A DNA stretch of 5,974 nucleotides from an uncultured Oscillibacter sp. GTDB taxonomy: Bacteria; Bacillota; Clostridia; Oscillospirales; Oscillospiraceae. The stretch covers positions 1-5,974 of the forward strand of contig CABSFC010000134.1 of assembly GCA_902476875.1 (NCBI GenBank), written 5' to 3'. The notes below the pieces were generated by a model, which was given only the letters and a program-made list of their open reading frames with translations, was not told the origin of the DNA and did not search any database. Both the position numbers and the translations under genes were made by a program. This document shows positions 1 to 5,020 of this stretch, one piece after another (within the stretch, counting starts at the first letter, position 1; each line of letters starts with the position of its first letter).

Positions 1-24
1 AGGCTGTATCCTATCGCCCACGGA

Positions 25-83
25 GTTCATAGCGAAGCGGAATGAACGGGTGGGTTGATAAAGCCCTTGCGACAAGCACCCAC
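25..83. repeat. two adjacent inverted repeats at the left end of the hairpin-dense region
   Basis: The first has arms GTTCAT (25-30) and ATGAAC (42-47) around an 11-nt loop containing GCGAAGC. The second has arms GTGGGT (50-55) and ACCCAC (78-83) enclosing a smaller hairpin, CTTG-CGA-CAAG (66-76). All arms are perfect. Neither is followed by a T-run in either direction, so they are not ordinary terminators. Function unknown. Confidence 0.5.
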
Positions 84-147
84 AGGTCTGCACCCAGCGT
101 CCCAAATTGCGGCATAAACGTTCTATCGGACGCCGGCGTACAGCGCG

Positions 148-175
148 GCCGGATAAAGTCCGGCAAGTCTTTGCC
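148..175. repeat. pair of overlapping alternative hairpins
   Basis: GCCGGA (148-153) pairs with TCCGGC (159-164) around loop TAAAG. GGCAA (162-166) pairs with TTGCC (171-175) around loop GTCT. The two stems share positions 162-164 and so cannot both form completely. All arms are perfect. This could be a small RNA switch or just part of a repeat; nothing else in the sequence decides it. Confidence 0.45.
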
Positions 176-203
176 ATCCCGATTCGCACGGCCCCCGCAT
201 TTC

Positions 204-237
204 GGCCAAATTTTCCCACAAGGGGAAATTTCTGGCC
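204..237. repeat. long hairpin with ACAA tetraloop
   Basis: AAATTTTCCC (208-217) faces GGGGAAATTT (222-231) around the tetraloop ACAA. This gives ten pairs including one T/G mismatch that would be a wobble pair in plus-strand RNA (in minus-strand RNA it is A/C). Outside it, GGCC (204-207) can pair with GGCC (234-237) across a 2-nt bulge. It is among the most stable structures in this gene-free region. There is no adjacent U-tract. Confidence 0.55.
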
Positions 238-258
238 GCCAGGCGTTTTTCTTTTGGA

Positions 259-295
259 CCGTGCACGGCCCCGCCAAGGTGAGCCGCGAAGCGGC
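259..295. repeat. 10-bp palindrome and a GAA-loop hairpin
   Basis: CCGTGCACGG (259-268) is a perfect palindrome. GCCGC (283-287) pairs with GCGGC (291-295) around a GAA loop. The motif GCGAAGCGG within it (286-294) recurs at 32-40 in the first hairpin of the region. Confidence 0.45.
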
Positions 296-297
296 GA

Positions 298-339
298 GAA
301 AGCCCTCTGGAGGGTTTTCTTTGGCAAGGCCAAAGAAAA
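298..339. repeat. two mutually exclusive hairpins sharing a T-rich arm
   Basis: Hairpin A: 298-307 pairs with 310-319 around TG, with core CCCTC/GAGGG extended by GAAA/TTTC and one G/T pair (wobble in plus-strand RNA). Hairpin B: TTTTCTTTGGC (315-325) pairs perfectly with GCCAAAGAAAA (329-339) over 11 bp around AAG. Positions 315-319 belong to both, so only one can form completely. Read on the plus strand, A is followed by a T-rich stretch and resembles a terminator, with B as its antiterminator. No plus-strand gene is available to be regulated. Confidence 0.55.
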
Positions 340-354
340 TGGGGGTGCAATCCC

Positions 355-379
355 TGCGGAAACTCCGCAAAAGGTTTCC
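355..379. repeat. overlapping hairpins at the right part of the repeat region
   Basis: TGCGGA (355-360) pairs with TCCGCA (364-369) around AAC. Alternatively GGAAAC (358-363) pairs with GTTTCC (374-379) around a 10-nt loop. The left arms overlap, so the structures compete. Arms are perfect and there is no U-tract. Confidence 0.45.
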
Positions 380-430
380 CGAAAAGGTCGTTTCTTCCCT
401 TCAGCCTCTTTCCGGAAGCATCCTATGAAC

Positions 431-455
431 GGCTTCTTCAACCATATCTGAAGCC
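431..455 (-). repeat. weak inverted repeat just downstream of miaB
   Basis: Arms GGCTTC (431-436) and GAAGCC (450-455) are separated by 13 nt, starting 8 nt past the miaB stop. It could slow RNA decay at the 3' end of the miaB message. It lacks the U-tract of an intrinsic terminator. Confidence 0.3.
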
Positions 456-462
456 CCGCCCG

Positions 463-1875
463 TCAGACCGGCTCCCCATACAACGCCCAGGTGTTGCTGT
501 CCGTGACCCTCACGTCGATAAACCGCCCGATCAGCTCCTCCCCGCCCCTGAGCCGCACCAGCCGGTTGCCCTCGGTGCGGGAGGACAGGGGGAAGTCCGC
601 GTCGTCGCTCTTCCCGTCCACCAGCACCCGCACGGTCTTTCCGATATACCCGGCGTGGAGTCTGGCGGACATGGCGTTCTGCGCCTCCAAAAGCTGATCG
701 AACCACTTTTGCTTCTCCTGGCGGCTGGCCGGGTCGGGCATGGCCGCGGCCTTCGTGCCGGGCCGGGGGCTGTAGATGAAGGTGAACAGGGCGTCAAAGC
801 CCACCTCCTCCACCAGAGACACCGTGTCCATGGCCTCTTCCTCCGTCTCGCCGGGGAAGCCGATGATCACGTCGGAAGTCAGCACCAGCCCCGGCATGAC
901 GGACTTGGCATAGTTCACCAGCTCCAGATACTGCGCCCGGGTGTACCGCCGGTTCATCTCCCGCAAAACCCGGTCGTTGCCGGACTGGAAGGGCAGGTGC
1001 AGCTGTTTGGCAACATGCCCGCACCGGGCCATGGTGTCGAAGAGCTTTTTTGTGGCGTCCTTGGGGTGGCTGGACATGAAGCGGATCAGATATTCGCCGG
1101 GGATCTTGTCGATATCGGAAAGCAGGTCCGCGAAGTCATAGTCCAGATCCAGGTCGTTGCCGTAAGAGTTGACGTTCTGGCCCAGCAGGGTGATGTCCTT
1201 GTACCCGCTCTCCACCAGCTCTTTGACTTCCCGCAATACGCACCGCGGGTCCCGGCTGCGCTCCCGGCCCCGGACATAGGGCACGATGCAGTAGGAGCAG
1301 AAGTTGTTGCACCCGTACATGATGGAGACCCAGGCCTTCACGCCCTTCTCCCGCATCACGGGGATGCCCTCGGCGATGGTGCCGTGCTCGTCATCCACGG
1401 CAAAGACCCGCTTCCTCGTCTCGTAGGCCCGCCAGAGGAGCTCCGGGAACTTCCACAGCGCGTGAGGGCCGAACACCAGGTCCACGTGGCGGTAGGACTC
1501 CTTCACCCGGCGGCTCACCCGTTCCTCCTGGGCCATGCAGCCGCACAGGGCGATGACCTGCTCCGGGTTCTCCTTTTTCGTGTGGGTCAGGATGCCCAAG
1601 TTCCCGAACACCCGCTGCTCCGCGTGCTCCCGGACGGCGCAGGTGTTCAGGATGACCAGGTCGGCCTCCCTGGCGTCCTGGGTAAAGGTGAAGCCCATCG
1701 CCTCCAGCATCCCCATCAGCTTCTGGCCGTCGGCCACGTTCTGCTGGCAGCCAAACGTGTCCACACAGGCCACGGGGTGGGCCTCCCGCGCGGCGAACAT
1801 GGCCCTGATCTTCTCCTCAAAGTCCCGCTGGCGGGCAAGGTCCGCCGGCTGGACCAGTACGTCTTTGCGTTCCAA
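463..1875 (-). CDS. miaB: tRNA-2-methylthio-N6-isopentenyladenosine (ms2i6A37) synthase MiaB
   Basis: MiaB is a cytoplasmic radical-SAM enzyme that adds a methylthio group at C2 of isopentenyladenosine-37 in tRNAs reading UNN codons, using two 4Fe-4S clusters and S-adenosylmethionine. The predicted protein has 470 residues, normal for the family. The N-terminal methylthiotransferase domain (about 35-155) carries the three auxiliary-cluster cysteines, C43 (GCQQN), C79 (NTCAVRE) and C113 (CGCMAQ). The radical-SAM domain carries C189, C193 and C196 in the CxxxCxxC motif of YGCNNFCSYCIVPYVRGRE. A TRAM RNA-binding domain covers about 404-468. The start is TTG at 1875: GGAGG lies 7 nt upstream, and the only in-frame upstream alternative (GTG at 1938) falls inside the promoter. 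The gene has its own promoter and is separated from the HPr-like gene by a strong terminator. An operator-like palindrome overlaps its -10. Confidence 0.96.
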   Translation of the reverse strand: MERKDVLVQPADLARQRDFEEKIRAMFAAREAHPVACVDTFGCQQNVADGQKLMGMLEAMGFTFTQDAREADLVILNTCAVREHAEQRVFGNLGILTHTKKENPEQVIALCGCMAQEERVSRRVKESYRHVDLVFGPHALWKFPELLWRAYETRKRVFAVDDEHGTIAEGIPVMREKGVKAWVSIMYGCNNFCSYCIVPYVRGRERSRDPRCVLREVKELVESGYKDITLLGQNVNSYGNDLDLDYDFADLLSDIDKIPGEYLIRFMSSHPKDATKKLFDTMARCGHVAKQLHLPFQSGNDRVLREMNRRYTRAQYLELVNYAKSVMPGLVLTSDVIIGFPGETEEEAMDTVSLVEEVGFDALFTFIYSPRPGTKAAAMPDPASRQEKQKWFDQLLEAQNAMSARLHAGYIGKTVRVLVDGKSDDADFPLSSRTEGNRLVRLRGGEELIGRFIDVRVTDSNTWALYGEPV

Positions 1876-1882
1876 AGCAGTT

Positions 1883-1887
1883 CCTCC
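1883..1887 (-). promoter_or_regulatory. ribosome binding site fixing the TTG start of miaB
   Basis: On the minus strand GGAGG (within CGGAGGAA) stands 7 nt before TTG at 1875, an optimal distance. It rules out the longer GTG-initiated reading, which would begin upstream of the likely transcription start. Confidence 0.85.
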
Positions 1888-1894
1888 GAATACA

Positions 1895-1914
1895 GATACT
1901 TTAACTAAAGTATC
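1895..1914. promoter_or_regulatory. perfect 20-bp palindrome, probable operator of miaB
   Basis: The arms GATACTTTA and TAAAGTATC are perfect 9-bp inverted repeats around a 2-bp centre (1904-1905). The site overlaps the last three bases of the -10 box and covers the expected transcription start near 1905. Only about half of it would be transcribed, so an RNA hairpin is unlikely and binding of a dimeric repressor to DNA is the natural reading. Size and A/T content suit a MarR- or TetR-like dimer, but no regulator gene is in the window and I cannot name one. Confidence 0.6.
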
Positions 1915-1940
1915 ATAGCATAAAACCACAAAAAGCACAA
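1912..1940 (-). promoter_or_regulatory. extended -10 promoter of miaB
   Basis: On the minus strand a -10 box TATGAT (1912-1917) is preceded by TGC, giving an extended -10. At 17 bp a weak -35, TTGTGC, occupies 1935-1940. The predicted start near 1905 leaves a leader of about 30 nt. The -35 lies 7 bp from the upstream terminator stem, so this promoter probably drives miaB alone. Confidence 0.7.
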
Positions 1941-1946
1941 TATCAA

Positions 1947-1986
1947 AAAACGGAAGGGCGGCGCTTCCGCGCCGCCCTTCCGTTTT
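1947..1986 (-). terminator. strong intrinsic terminator of the HPr-like gene
   Basis: Perfect 17-bp arms (1947-1963 and 1970-1986) with GC-rich cores CGGAAGGGCGGCG/CGCCGCCCTTCCG surround a 6-nt loop that can close to a tetraloop. On the minus strand the stem ends in six T residues. It begins 8 nt past the stop codon and insulates the HPr-like gene from miaB. Confidence 0.93.
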
Positions 1987-1994
1987 CCGTTCGC

Positions 1995-2216
1995 TTATTC
2001 CATTTTAGAAACCAGCTTGCCGAAAGAAATGGGATTCACATTATCCTCGGCAACCACGTTGGCCTTCTTGCCCACCAGCGCCAGCAGGCCAAGCAGAGAC
2101 CGGGCGTCCAGCATCACGGTGTCGGTGCTCACCCAGACTTCATAAGGCACTTCGCAGGCCAGCTTGTTGATCTTCTCCGCCTGCTCCTTGCTCCTGATAT
2201 CGATCTCTCGAATCAT
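1995..2216 (-). CDS. HPr-like protein lacking the phosphorylated histidine
   Basis: This 73-residue protein looks like a member of the PTS HPr-like family: a short alpha/beta protein with the stretch DARSLLGLLALVGKKANVVAED (37-58), matching the region around regulatory Ser46 and the following helix of classical HPr (KSIMGVMSL-like). Ser40 would correspond to Ser46. Classical HPr carries phosphate from enzyme I to sugar permeases on His15. This protein has no histidine at all and is shorter than the usual 85-88 residues, so PTS phosphotransfer is excluded and a regulatory role, as in Crh-type relatives, is possible. Start ATG at 2216 follows GGAGG (2225-2229) by 8 nt. The gene is monocistronic, with its own promoter and a strong terminator. 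Family assignment is by pattern; function is inferred. Confidence 0.82.
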   Translation of the reverse strand: MIREIDIRSKEQAEKINKLACEVPYEVWVSTDTVMLDARSLLGLLALVGKKANVVAEDNVNPISFGKLVSKME

Positions 2217-2250
2217 GCTCGTTTCCTCCTTATTGTCAGATTTTTTGGCG

Positions 2251-2267
2251 TCCCGGGCCTCCCGGGA
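2251..2267 (-). promoter_or_regulatory. hairpin at the 5' end of the HPr-like mRNA
   Basis: TCCCGGG (2251-2257) and CCCGGGA (2261-2267) are perfect 7-bp arms around a 3-nt loop. With the promoter at 2276-2304 the transcript should start at 2268 or 2269, so the stem would sit one or two bases from the 5' end. Such 5'-terminal stems are known to protect mRNAs from 5'-end-dependent decay. The ribosome binding site at 2225-2229 lies outside it. Confidence 0.55.
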
Positions 2268-2275
2268 TCGTCAAC

Positions 2276-2304
2276 ATATTAACAGTCTCGCCCGACGCCG
2301 TCAA
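2276..2304 (-). promoter_or_regulatory. sigma-A-type promoter of the HPr-like gene
   Basis: On the minus strand -35 TTGACG (2299-2304, 5 of 6 consensus) is separated by exactly 17 bp from -10 TAATAT (2276-2281, 4 of 6). The predicted start is about 2269, giving a leader of about 53 nt. The DNA from 2305 to 2388 is A/T-rich and holds no gene. Confidence 0.7.
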
Positions 2305-2388
2305 CTTCACAAATTACCATAATTGTGTTAAGTAATCGTTTTCTTTATGGTTATATTGCACATTTTAAACGTTTCCGTTTTGGCAGCC

Positions 2389-2423
2389 GTCAAAAGGGGA
2401 CGAACTCCGCCGCCCCCTTTGAC
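2389..2423 (-). terminator. probable terminator of the TVP38-family gene
   Basis: On the minus strand GTCAAAGGGG faces CCCCTTTTGAC with one bulged base. The inner part can add three more pairs (GGGGGCG/CGTCCCC, one wobble in RNA), giving a 7-bp GC-rich stem with an 8-nt loop followed by TTTT. It lies 13 nt past the stop codon. The T-tract is short and also pairs with the upstream A-tract, so efficiency is uncertain. Confidence 0.5.
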
Positions 2424-2436
2424 AGCGCCTCGGCCC

Positions 2437-3063
2437 CTAGCGCCAGGCTTTCCACAGCGCCAGGGACAGGGCCGTCAGCGCGGCGCCGGCGCCCAGGGAG
2501 AGCCAGAAGCGGTCTCCCCCGATGTCCCACAGCGCCGCTCCCAGCAGCGTGGCGGAGGCCACCCGGGGCAGGCTGCCCAGCAGGCCGCCGGTGAAGTAGG
2601 CCCGCCAGGACACCCCCGCCGCTCCCAGGTACATGCTGACCAGATCGCCGGGAGACGCCCCCGCCAGCCGCAGCAGAAACACCGTCCTGCCGGGGCGGCT
2701 GTCTCCCGGCCCCTCCAGCGCCGCCAGCCGGGGGTAGCGCTCCGCCAGGGCCGAGAGGCCGCCCCGCTCCCGCCGCCCCAGCAGATAGGGCACCGTCTGG
2801 GCCACCGCCACGCCGCACAGGTTCACCGCCAGCGCCGCCGGAAAGGGGAACAGCATCCCTCCCGCAGCCTCCAGCGCCGACAGGGGAAAGGCCACCGACA
2901 GGCTCTTCACCGCGTACAGCGCCAGCAGAAACGCCGCCGCCAGCCACGCCTGCCGGGGAGACCGGGCGGCGATGCGCTCCGCCGTCAGCGCGTCCCGGCA
3001 GGGCCACAGCGCCAAGGCCCCGATACACAAAACCAAAAGCGGCAGCCACCGCCGCAGCTTCAT
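2437..3063 (-). CDS. TVP38/TMEM64-family (VTT/DedA-like) inner-membrane protein
   Basis: A 208-residue very hydrophobic protein. Likely membrane segments are near 5-21, 38-60, 66-95, 126-148, 152-178 and 183-206, some of which may be re-entrant. The VTT (SNARE-associated) domain spans about 62-180. It shows the small-residue-rich first half with E65-AAGG, a GRR after it (97-99), and the signature R132 followed by P138-GD, G147 and the GSLP turn (163-166), matching the R...P.D...G...lG.lP pattern of TVP38 proteins. Bacterial DedA/VTT proteins act in membrane lipid (undecaprenyl-phosphate or phospholipid) translocation and envelope homeostasis; the substrate here is unknown. Start ATG at 3063 follows GGAGG (3072-3076) by 8 nt. 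A longer reading from 3120 would begin in the upstream terminator. It has only a weak promoter of its own. Confidence 0.87.
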   Translation of the reverse strand: MKLRRWLPLLVLCIGALALWPCRDALTAERIAARSPRQAWLAAAFLLALYAVKSLSVAFPLSALEAAGGMLFPFPAALAVNLCGVAVAQTVPYLLGRRERGGLSALAERYPRLAALEGPGDSRPGRTVFLLRLAGASPGDLVSMYLGAAGVSWRAYFTGGLLGSLPRVASATLLGAALWDIGGDRFWLSLGAGAALTALSLALWKAWR

Positions 3064-3091
3064 AAGCCTCTCCTCCCCGCTGTCGGAATCC

Positions 3092-3120
3092 GTTAAAGTT
3101 CGCTGTATCAGTATGCGCAA
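3092..3120 (-). promoter_or_regulatory. weak candidate promoter of the TVP38-family gene
   Basis: On the minus strand TTGCGC (3115-3120, 3 of 6) lies 17 bp from TTTAAC (3092-3097, 4 of 6). The predicted start near 3085 would leave a leader of about 22 nt. It is the best pair in the 55-bp gap between the vanW terminator and the gene. Both boxes are poor, and read-through from vanW is the alternative. Confidence 0.3.
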
Positions 3121-3153
3121 AAAAAGAAGCTATCGCTTCGACAGCTTCTTTTT
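3119..3153 (-). terminator. intrinsic terminator of the VanW-family gene
   Basis: On the minus strand AGAAGCTGTC (3149-3140) pairs with GATAGCTTCT (3134-3125) around GAAGC, with one G/T pair, giving a 10-bp stem. It is preceded by an A-tract and followed by a run of T residues to 3119. It starts 9 nt past the vanW stop. The matching A- and T-tracts may make it partly active in both directions. Confidence 0.92.
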
Positions 3154-3162
3154 ATTCTCCGT

Positions 3163-4935
3163 TTACACGCCGTCCGAAAATCCGTCCGGCAGGACGATGA
3201 TGGATGTCTCCGGCGGTTCCTCCACCGGAGGCTCCGCGTCGGGCGTCTCCACAGGGATGTCCGGCTCCTCCGGCGTCACGGGGAGGTCCGCCGGACCGGT
3301 CACCGGCGCGGCGGGCTCGGCCGTCTGGACGGGGCCACGGAGGACGACCTTGTTCCGGGCCTTGTAGTTGCTGGTGTCCTCATAGGTGCTGGAGATCAGC
3401 TTCCCATCCCCGTCGTACAGGTTGCGGTAGGTCTTCCACTTGGACCCGGTGTAGGGGGTGGTCTTCACCGTCTCCGTGCCGGGGGCCAGGGTGGGGTCGT
3501 CCTCATACACCACCTCAAAGTTGGTGGTGGACAGCTTCTCGTTGGTCATCTTCACCGTGACGTCGTCGGTTTTGGTGCCCAGTACCTGCACCGTCAGATA
3601 GCTGTTTTCATACTTTGTGACGATCCTGATGGGATAGCTGGTGTTGTTGGTGAACTTGTAGTCCGGGCCGCCCCAGGACACGGTGGCGTCCATGCCGGCT
3701 GCGATATATGTAGGGATATAGCGGTGGGCGTACCGCTCCGTGATCTCCAGATTGGCCAGCAGGCAGGCCAGATACAGCGTGGAGGAAGTCTGACAGATGC
3801 CGCCGCCGATCTCGTCCACCGTCTCCCCCTGCACATAAGCGGGGGCGGGCTGGTAGCCCCGGGCGGCGGTCCGCTGGCCCACCACGCCGTTGTAGGAGAA
3901 CACGTCCCCGGTGTTCATCACATAGCCGTTGACGGAGGAGGCGGACAGCTTCACGTTGTTCCTCCGGGCGGCGGTGCCGCCGACTTTCGTCCTGGCCTCG
4001 CCCAGCACGTCCCGGAACAGGACCTCCTTCAGCTCGTCGGCGGTGACCTCCGGGTATTCGATGACAGCGTCGATGGACACGGTCTCCCCCGGCGCCGCCG
4101 CGTCCATCGCCGCCTGGGCGGCGGCCACGTCGAAGTCGGCCCCCACCTGTTCGGGGATGATGGCGTCGGTCTCGGCGTCATAGCCGGCGTTTTTCACCTC
4201 GGCGGAGACCTGGTCGTGAATCTCCCGGGCGGTGAGCGTTTTCCCGGTGTCCACGGCGTAAGGGACGTTCATCGTGAGATCCAGATCCCACCAGCCCTTT
4301 TCCAGCCCCTCCTGGATACGCCCCGCGTCCACCGCGCGGCCATCCTTGGCAAGCCGCACAAGGACCGCGCTGCCGCTTACCTCAAAAGAGGTATCCTGCC
4401 TGGCGATGGAGAGCCGCTCCGCCGCCGCTTCCGCCGTGGCGGCGGCCCTGGCCGTATCCACCGGGATGTCCCCCGGCCCGCCGCCGTAAGACACGCCGGA
4501 GTTGGTGAGATACCGCCAGCCCGCGGTCAGGAAGGGGCCGGATTTCAGAAAGCTCACGGCGCCCCGCACCAGGGCGGACGCGTCGATATCCGCCCCCAGC
4601 TCGCTCAGTGGGATGGTCATATCCGGCGCTCCGCTGTGTTCGGGGGCGTATTCCAGCGTGCCGTCGTAGAGATACAGGCCGATCTCCAGCCGCGGCAGCG
4701 CGGACTCCACCCTGGCGGCGGCCTCCTCCACGGTCAATCCGCCGATCTGCTGGCCCAGGACCTCGGTGCCCTTCCAGACGGCCTTTCCATATGTCGCCCA
4801 GGCACACAGGCCCAGATAGGCCGCCAGCAGGACAGCCACCGCGATCCCCACAACGGCCAGCGGCTTTTTATCGCTCTTTTTCAACCGGGCGCCTCCCGCG
4901 CCCTGCGCAGCGGCTTCGTTCGTTCTCTGCTCCAT
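3163..4935 (-). CDS. membrane-anchored VanW-family protein (YoaR-like, with G5-type domain)
   Basis: A 590-residue extracytoplasmic protein. Residues 1-24 are cytoplasmic and basic at the end (RLKKSDKK). Residues 25-48 form one hydrophobic anchor, with the rest outside. Regions 60-150 and 155-305 resemble the peptidoglycan-binding-4 type repeats that precede VanW domains (GLTVEEAAARV; IPVDTARAAATAEAA; DGRAVDAGRIQEGL). The VanW domain spans about 311-440, with signatures NTGDVFSYNGVVGQRT (341-356), GGGICQTSSTLY (377-388, containing C381) and YAHRYIPTY (402-410). A G5-like module follows at 460-535, then a Pro/Glu/Asp-rich tail (536-590). VanW proteins occur in vancomycin-resistance clusters and, far more often, as wall-associated proteins of unknown activity. 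No van genes are nearby, so resistance should not be inferred. Start ATG at 4935 has GGAGG 5 nt upstream. Confidence 0.92.
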   Translation of the reverse strand: MEQRTNEAAAQGAGGARLKKSDKKPLAVVGIAVAVLLAAYLGLCAWATYGKAVWKGTEVLGQQIGGLTVEEAAARVESALPRLEIGLYLYDGTLEYAPEHSGAPDMTIPLSELGADIDASALVRGAVSFLKSGPFLTAGWRYLTNSGVSYGGGPGDIPVDTARAAATAEAAAERLSIARQDTSFEVSGSAVLVRLAKDGRAVDAGRIQEGLEKGWWDLDLTMNVPYAVDTGKTLTAREIHDQVSAEVKNAGYDAETDAIIPEQVGADFDVAAAQAAMDAAAPGETVSIDAVIEYPEVTADELKEVLFRDVLGEARTKVGGTAARRNNVKLSASSVNGYVMNTGDVFSYNGVVGQRTAARGYQPAPAYVQGETVDEIGGGICQTSSTLYLACLLANLEITERYAHRYIPTYIAAGMDATVSWGGPDYKFTNNTSYPIRIVTKYENSYLTVQVLGTKTDDVTVKMTNEKLSTTNFEVVYEDDPTLAPGTETVKTTPYTGSKWKTYRNLYDGDGKLISSTYEDTSNYKARNKVVLRGPVQTAEPAAPVTGPADLPVTPEEPDIPVETPDAEPPVEEPPETSIIVLPDGFSDGV

Positions 4936-4948
4936 GAAGCCCTCCTGT

Positions 4949-4989
4949 TGTCACGGTGATTTGTGACAGGCTGTACACACCAACAGCCT
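4949..4989 (-). promoter_or_regulatory. two tandem hairpins in the vanW leader
   Basis: AGGCTGT (4968-4974) pairs with ACAGCCT (4983-4989) around an 8-nt loop. TGTCAC (4949-4954) pairs with GTGACA (4963-4968) around an 8-nt loop. They share only position 4968, so they can stack end to end. Together they fill most of the leader, which starts near 4999, and end 3 nt before the ribosome binding site (4940-4945). The second is also a possible DNA operator. Confidence 0.5.
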
Positions 4990-5005
4990 ATTCCACTGGT
5001 TCCCT

Positions 5006-5014
5006 ATTTTAGCA
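5006..5014 (-). promoter_or_regulatory. extended -10 promoter of the VanW-family gene
   Basis: On the minus strand TAAAAT (5006-5011, 5 of 6) is preceded by TGC (5012-5014), an extended -10. No good -35 sits at 16-18 bp, where a T-rich run is found. The predicted start is about 4999, with a leader of about 64 nt. Confidence 0.6.
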
Positions 5015-5020
5015 CACTTT

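Larger units (their letters stand above)
1..462. other. gene-free, hairpin-dense intergenic region downstream of miaB
   Basis: No convincing gene is present. Open frames of 75-128 codons exist on both strands and overlap almost completely. None has a good ribosome binding site or a recognisable domain, and their translations are rich in Arg, Pro, Cys and Trp, as expected for translated noncoding GC-rich DNA. The stretch instead holds at least eleven inverted repeats, listed separately below, several overlapping so that their foldings exclude each other. No stem is followed by a proper U-tract on the minus strand, so I cannot name a clear terminator for miaB. The style, with short stems joined by A/T tracts and open on both strands, resembles dispersed intergenic repeats that yield spurious 'hypothetical proteins' in gut Clostridia. 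That resemblance is recollection, not a search result. The left boundary may lie outside the window. Confidence 0.6.

Noticed and set aside
8..426. ATCCTAT direct repeats at 8-14 and 420-426 as a target-site duplication around a mobile element
   Set aside because: Several 7-bp matches are expected by chance within 460 bp, and no terminal inverted repeats adjoin them.
11..451. Overlapping open frames of 75-128 codons on both strands in the left region
   Set aside because: No usable ribosome binding site or domain was seen, the two strands are equally open, and the DNA is explained better by its dense inverted repeats. Not excluded completely: a conserved frame in homologues would change this.
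655..1908. 417-codon open frame on the plus strand
   Set aside because: It is the exact antisense of miaB, whose catalytic motifs are unmistakable. The GC-rich codon usage keeps the opposite strand open, and there is no homology-like pattern or ribosome binding site.
2260..2267. TCCCGGGA as a Noc-box (the Bacillus site is centred on TTTCCCGGGAAA)
   Set aside because: Only the central 8 bp match, the A/T flanks are missing, and the sequence is already explained as one arm of a leader hairpin in a GC-rich genome.
2347..3096. 249-codon plus-strand frame and a 219-codon minus-strand frame (2390-3049)
   Set aside because: Both overlap the TVP38-family gene in other frames. Translations are repetitive Arg/Gln/Pro or Gly/Ala-rich without membrane or domain logic.
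3163..4935. Vancomycin-resistance function from the VanW domain
   Set aside because: No vanA/B-type ligase, vanX, vanH, vanY or two-component genes are present, and most VanW-domain proteins of Clostridia are unrelated to resistance.
3724..4959. 411-codon open frame on the plus strand
   Set aside because: It is antisense to the VanW-family gene and very rich in Gly, Arg, His and Pro, as expected for a shadow frame. It would also run through the vanW leader.
4949..4968. TGTCAC...GTGACA as a parS site
   Set aside because: parS is a continuous 16-bp palindrome with a TTTCACGTGAAA core. Here the arms are 8 bp apart and the core is absent.
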